DNA of 9,820 nucleotides from positions 9,280 through 19,099 of the forward strand of contig DHWV01000058.1 of the NCBI GenBank assembly GCA_002413355.1, given 5' to 3'. This stretch comes from Desulfobulbaceae bacterium UBA5173 (GTDB lineage Bacteria > Desulfobacterota > Desulfobulbia > Desulfobulbales > Desulfobulbaceae). A model generated the notes under the pieces. That model saw only the letters and a list, made by a program, of their open reading frames with translations, made no database searches and was not told the origin of the DNA. Positions 7,501-9,820 of this stretch are shown here, one piece after another (position 1 is the stretch's first letter; each line of letters opens with the position of its first letter). A program made the translations under genes and the position numbers.

Positions 7501-8179
7501 CGATCTATCCCCAGAGCGGCTGGAAGCGCAGCAGGCGGCTCTGGCTGCGGTCTGCCGGGAGACAACGGAGCGGATTGGCTCCTTGAACCACCGCCTGCTG
7601 GACAATCAGGAGCGGCGCGGGCAACAGAGCGGTTTGCTCCGCGAGCTGGCGGCGCAGCAAGTCGAGTGCCTGCGCTGGAAGCAGCTTGACCAGCTCATCG
7701 GCCATTCTGAAGGAAAGAAATACCGCAACTTCGCGCAAGGTCTGACCTTTGAGCAGATGGTGCTGCACGCCAACCGCCAGCTTACCCGGATGAATGACCG
7801 TTATCAGCTTGTGCGCGACCGCAATCAGCCCTTGGAACTAAACGTGGTGGATGCCTGGCAGGCTGATGAAGTCCGCTCGGCCAAGAACCTTTCTGGCGGC
7901 GAGAGCTTTGTCGTCAGCCTGGCCTTGGCTCTTGGTTTATCCAGCATGGTCGGCGGCAAGGTGGAGTCGCTGTTCTTGGATGAAGGCTTTGGCACACTGG
8001 ACGACGAAGCCCTGACCACAGCCTTGGACAGCTTGGCCGAGCTGCGCCGGGAAGGCCGCCTGATCGGGGTGATCTCGCATGTGGCTGCCCTCAAGGAGCG
8101 GATTGCTTGCCAGATTGAGGTTAAGCCCGGCAGCGGCGGTCGCAGCGCGCTCAAAGGGCCGGGCGTGCGGAGGTTGTGA
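4559..8179 (+). CDS. sbcC: SbcC, Rad50-type SMC-like ATPase of SbcCD
   Basis: This 1206-residue protein is the ATPase arm of the SbcCD nuclease. The N-terminal lobe has the Walker A GPTGAGKTT (37-45) and a Q-loop region near LLAQGGFAAFL. Long Ala/Gln/Leu/Glu-rich coiled coils run to the zinc hook C593-P-L-C596 and back. The C-terminal lobe has the signature LSGGE (1111-1115), Walker B LFLDE (D1141, E1142), a D-loop GTLDD and the H-loop ISHV (H1174). All motifs are intact and the hook lies near the middle, so the two arms are about equal. It is longer than E. coli SbcC (1048 residues), mostly in the coiled coil, where length varies in the family. The start follows the conserved opening MRILKLRLHNLNSLAG; the only upstream in-frame sequence back to a TAA at 4475 contains no ATG. 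No clear Shine-Dalgarno precedes it. sbcD lies 813 bp upstream, separated by the AT-rich island. Confidence 0.97.
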   Translation: MRILKLRLHNLNSLAGSWEIDFTSPAFSGDGIFAITGPTGAGKTTILDALCLALYGCTPRLDRVNQSGNEIMSRHQGECSAEVEFATEQGRYLCFWGQHRSRKKADGELQAPKRELACGSTGKILASSIKEVAAKVEEITGMDFDRFTRSMLLAQGGFAAFLQATPDERSPILEQITGTELYSRISIRVHERCKVENDRQKQLEERVAAFRLLTLEEEEALRQELAGLRGTETEQKIKLDQFAADLAWLKRLAVLRQELAGISTEQAGLAMTQEQFAASEQRLHLAGQALLLAGDYAALAAQRRQQADDLNAAEILRRSLPELEAALKAADEQLARSSDALAASRTAQEQGQNIIRQVRELDVLLQEKKAALKKQDDDCAELRRKNADDLQNCGRHEQEISRVQAGQQQSAAYLAAHQADERLLTELTGLCQMLKQLGELAGRHDKAKLACAQAEKTVVQSAQLWQSKAEELCQTDMQLADAKSGRAAAEKELEHLLQGRRVEELRQEQISLVDLVGLLLRLDALTKDIAELHEQQTANAVDRSKLAETLNALRQTRDAARQEEETRRAVAVFASRVRSLEEQRQRLQAGQPCPLCGSPDHPFAQGDLPLLDEAELAAQAAAAALRQAENELAKAGQEEVRLEQTTQHLSERLEEKNTAAQALQQQTANLCADLSLASEHIRLTELEQRLSANKQAVQSADVLMETIKQIGKVLDQRQIAHAQATQAAEKAAAVRDQAATERQRLADQQTELTQELERNRQQAQADLAVYGIAELPLAGLEQLALALTARRDAWQRHQQQSVAAEKEIAGLHTALKVLRAGIDHRNAQLDKAEPPLQALRQDTELLADKRAALFADKQPNAEERRLAEAVSTAEKATQQAQERQLQTAKQLEQQNVLITSREAVAAERAEPLRQQDDAFAARLRADGFADEAAWQAAQLTEADRAALSKQAEDLRTRQAQLAERRRDRSARLADEEQLSLTDLSPERLEAQQAALAAVCRETTERIGSLNHRLLDNQERRGQQSGLLRELAAQQVECLRWKQLDQLIGHSEGKKYRNFAQGLTFEQMVLHANRQLTRMNDRYQLVRDRNQPLELNVVDAWQADEVRSAKNLSGGESFVVSLALALGLSSMVGGKVESLFLDEGFGTLDDEALTTALDSLAELRREGRLIGVISHVAALKERIACQIEVKPGSGGRSALKGPGVRRL

Positions 8180-8242
8180 TCCCTTATCTGCGCCAATGTC
8201 GGCTGGTTTCGCTGAAAAAGTATCTTCCCTGCCGCCTGCGCC

Positions 8243-8272
8243 TTGCGCTCTGCCCGGCAGACGCAGTATAGT
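8243..8272 (+). promoter_or_regulatory. Candidate lon promoter with palindrome in the spacer
   Basis: TATAGT (8267-8272, 5/6 match to the -10 consensus) lies 18 bases after TTGCGC (8243-8248, 3/6 match to the -35). The spacer contains the 13-base palindrome TCTGCC-C-GGCAGA (8249-8261). Transcription would begin about 50 bases before the lon ATG. The weak -35 box suggests an activator or an alternative sigma factor. I see no clear sigma-32 heat-shock promoter, although lon is often heat-induced. Confidence 0.4.
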
Positions 8273-8319
8273 GAGCGCGGTGCATAGTTGTCCGCATTCA
8301 ACCAACGATAAACTTCCCC

Positions 8320-8324
8320 GGAGA
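8320..8324 (+). promoter_or_regulatory. Ribosome binding site of lon
   Basis: GGAGA at 8320-8324 lies four bases before the ATG at 8329, and supports that start. Confidence 0.65.
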
Positions 8325-8328
8325 ACGC

Positions 8329-9820
8329 ATGGAAGAACAAGCTCAAGTCAGTCGGCAAAAAGACCCTGCCAGCCTGCCCGTGCCTGACACGCTGCCGATT
8401 ATGCCGCTGCATGGTTTTGTCTTCTTTCCCGGCATGGGTTTCCCGCTTCAAGTCGGCAGCCAGTCGGCAATGCGGCTGGTGGATGATGCCCTACGCGGCG
8501 ACCGTATGATCGGTCTTGTCCTCTGCCATAAGAAGCAGGCTTCGGTCAACGAGGAGATCACCAGCAAGGATCTGCACCGGGTCGGCGTGGTCGGCTACAT
8601 TCACAATGTGACCAAGTTTGACGAGGGCTACTATCACGTGCTGGTCAGCGGCGTGCATAAGATGGCCGTGGCCGAGTACCTTCAAGAAGAGCCGTGGATC
8701 AAGGGCCAGATCACCCGGCTGCCCATGTTTTATGATGAGGAAAGCAGCGAGTTGCAGGCACTGATCCTCAACCTGCGCAACCAGTTCAAGAAGCTGGGCA
8801 AGCTGATGGAGATTCCTGAGGAAATTATCGCCACCCTCGGTGCAATCACCGACCCCTACCACATCGGCTACCTCGTCGCCTCGCAGCTTAACCTCAAGGT
8901 CGAGGAAGAGCAGGAGATCCTGGAGATTGTTGAGATCAATCTCATGCTGCACCGCGTCGCCCGCGAGCTGAACAAGCGGCTGGAGACAGTGGCGATGAGC
9001 AATAAGCTCCAGGAGGACATCAAGAAGGAGATTGACGGCAAACAGCGCGAGTTCTTCCTCCGCCAGCAGATGGAGGCCATCCGCAAAGAGCTGGGCGACG
9101 AGTCGGACGGCAAGACCGAGCTGACCGAGCTGCGCAAAAAGGCGGATGCCGCCGGTCTGAGCGAAGAGGCCCGCAAGGCGGTGAACAAAGAGTTGGCCCG
9201 TCTGGAGCGCATCTCGCCCTCCTCGCCGGAGCATTCGGTGGCCCGCAACTACTTGGACTGGATACTGGATCTGCCGTGGAGCAAATACACCGAGGACAGC
9301 ATTGATCTGGACAAGGCCGAGCAGGACTTGAACGACGAGCACTACGGCCTTGGCCAGGTGAAGAAGCGCATCCTTGAATTCCTTGCGGTGCGCAAGCTGA
9401 AGAACGACATTCAGGGGCCGATTCTTTGCTTGGCAGGCCCTCCGGGCGTGGGCAAGACTTCGCTCGGCCAGTCCATCGCCAAGACCATGGGCCGCAAGTT
9501 CATCCGCATGGCTCTCGGCGGCCTGCGTGACGAGGCTGAAATTCGCGGGCACCGGCGCACCTACATAGGCGCACTGCCGGGCCGGATCATCCAGAGCCTG
9601 AAGCGGGCGGACTCCAAGAACCCGGTGGTGCTGCTGGATGAAATAGACAAGCTCGGCAGCGACTTCCGGGGCGATCCCGCCTCCGCGCTGCTCGAAGTGC
9701 TGGATCCCGAACAGAACTCCACCTTCCGTGACCATTATTTGGACATCGAGTTTGACCTGTCGAAGATCCTCTTCATCGCCACGGCCAACATGCTCGACAC
9801 CATTCCCGGCCCGCTGCGCG
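8329..9820 (+). CDS. lon: Lon ATP-dependent protease, N-terminal and AAA+ part (3' end missing)
   Basis: The frame is open from the ATG at 8329 to the right edge, giving 497 residues of a protein that is usually about 800 long. Lon forms a cytoplasmic hexamer that unfolds and degrades misfolded and regulatory proteins. The N-terminal substrate-binding domain opens with LPIMPLHGFVFFPGM (about 22-36). The helical region contains the family hallmark QREFFLRQQMEAIRKELG. The inter-domain segment YLDWILDLPW precedes the AAA+ module with Walker A GPPGVGKT (370-377), the pore-loop region after ALGGLRDEAEIRGHRRTYIG, and Walker B LLDEIDK (D437, E438). The Ser-Lys protease domain lies outside the window. 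I read every codon and found no stop or frameshift. It is separated from sbcC by 149 bp with its own candidate promoter, so it is probably transcribed on its own. No terminator is visible after sbcC. Confidence 0.97.
   Translation, partial: MEEQAQVSRQKDPASLPVPDTLPIMPLHGFVFFPGMGFPLQVGSQSAMRLVDDALRGDRMIGLVLCHKKQASVNEEITSKDLHRVGVVGYIHNVTKFDEGYYHVLVSGVHKMAVAEYLQEEPWIKGQITRLPMFYDEESSELQALILNLRNQFKKLGKLMEIPEEIIATLGAITDPYHIGYLVASQLNLKVEEEQEILEIVEINLMLHRVARELNKRLETVAMSNKLQEDIKKEIDGKQREFFLRQQMEAIRKELGDESDGKTELTELRKKADAAGLSEEARKAVNKELARLERISPSSPEHSVARNYLDWILDLPWSKYTEDSIDLDKAEQDLNDEHYGLGQVKKRILEFLAVRKLKNDIQGPILCLAGPPGVGKTSLGQSIAKTMGRKFIRMALGGLRDEAEIRGHRRTYIGALPGRIIQSLKRADSKNPVVLLDEIDKLGSDFRGDPASALLEVLDPEQNSTFRDHYLDIEFDLSKILFIATANMLDTIPGPLR

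Noticed and set aside
8491..9735. A 414-residue reverse-strand open frame opposite lon
   Set aside because: It is fully antisense to a clear Lon coding frame. GC-rich codon use creates long open antisense frames, and its product resembles no family I know.

Overview
The window reads as a stretch of a Gram-negative bacterial chromosome with high-GC coding DNA; a 60-base block of sbcC that I counted by hand is about 68% GC. The uronate epimerase, family 2 glycosyltransferase, SbcCD and Lon would fit a sulfate-reducer-like lineage (Desulfobacterota, perhaps Desulfobulbales). That placement is only an impression from protein style and is not proven by the sequence.

Layout. (1) The C-terminal end of an enzyme gene enters from the left edge, possibly a class II aldolase-like protein, and stops at 425. 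(2) A 127-bp gap follows, ending in a terminator-like hairpin with a T tract right before the next ribosome binding site. (3) A tight forward block comes next: a UDP-glucuronate 4-epimerase-like gene (553-1563), a family 2 glycosyltransferase (1560-2492) and sbcD (2465-3745). Each gene overlaps the next, by 4 and 28 nt. (4) sbcC (4559-8179) would normally follow sbcD directly, but about 0.8 kb of visibly AT-richer DNA lies between them. This DNA carries one reverse-strand gene for a small protein with a membrane hairpin and a winged-helix-like C-terminus. (5) After sbcC, a 149-bp gap holds a plausible promoter with a 13-bp palindrome in its spacer. Then lon begins (8329) and runs off the right edge after its Walker B motif.

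How the genes work together. The epimerase and glycosyltransferase probably supply and transfer a sugar for a surface polysaccharide. SbcD (nuclease) and SbcC (SMC-like ATPase with a zinc hook) form the Mre11/Rad50-type complex that processes hairpins and double-strand ends. Lon is the ATP-dependent quality-control protease.

The most interesting part is the sbcD-sbcC junction. Just after the sbcD stop there is a good ribosome binding site followed by ATG and codons for Met-Arg-Ile, the same first three residues as SbcC, but that frame closes after 18 codons. The real sbcC body starts exactly 800 bp later with no clear Shine-Dalgarno sequence and with a possible new promoter carrying a perfect TTGACA box. 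This suggests that foreign DNA split a formerly contiguous sbcDC pair. I found no tRNA, rRNA, CRISPR array or recognisable transposase.
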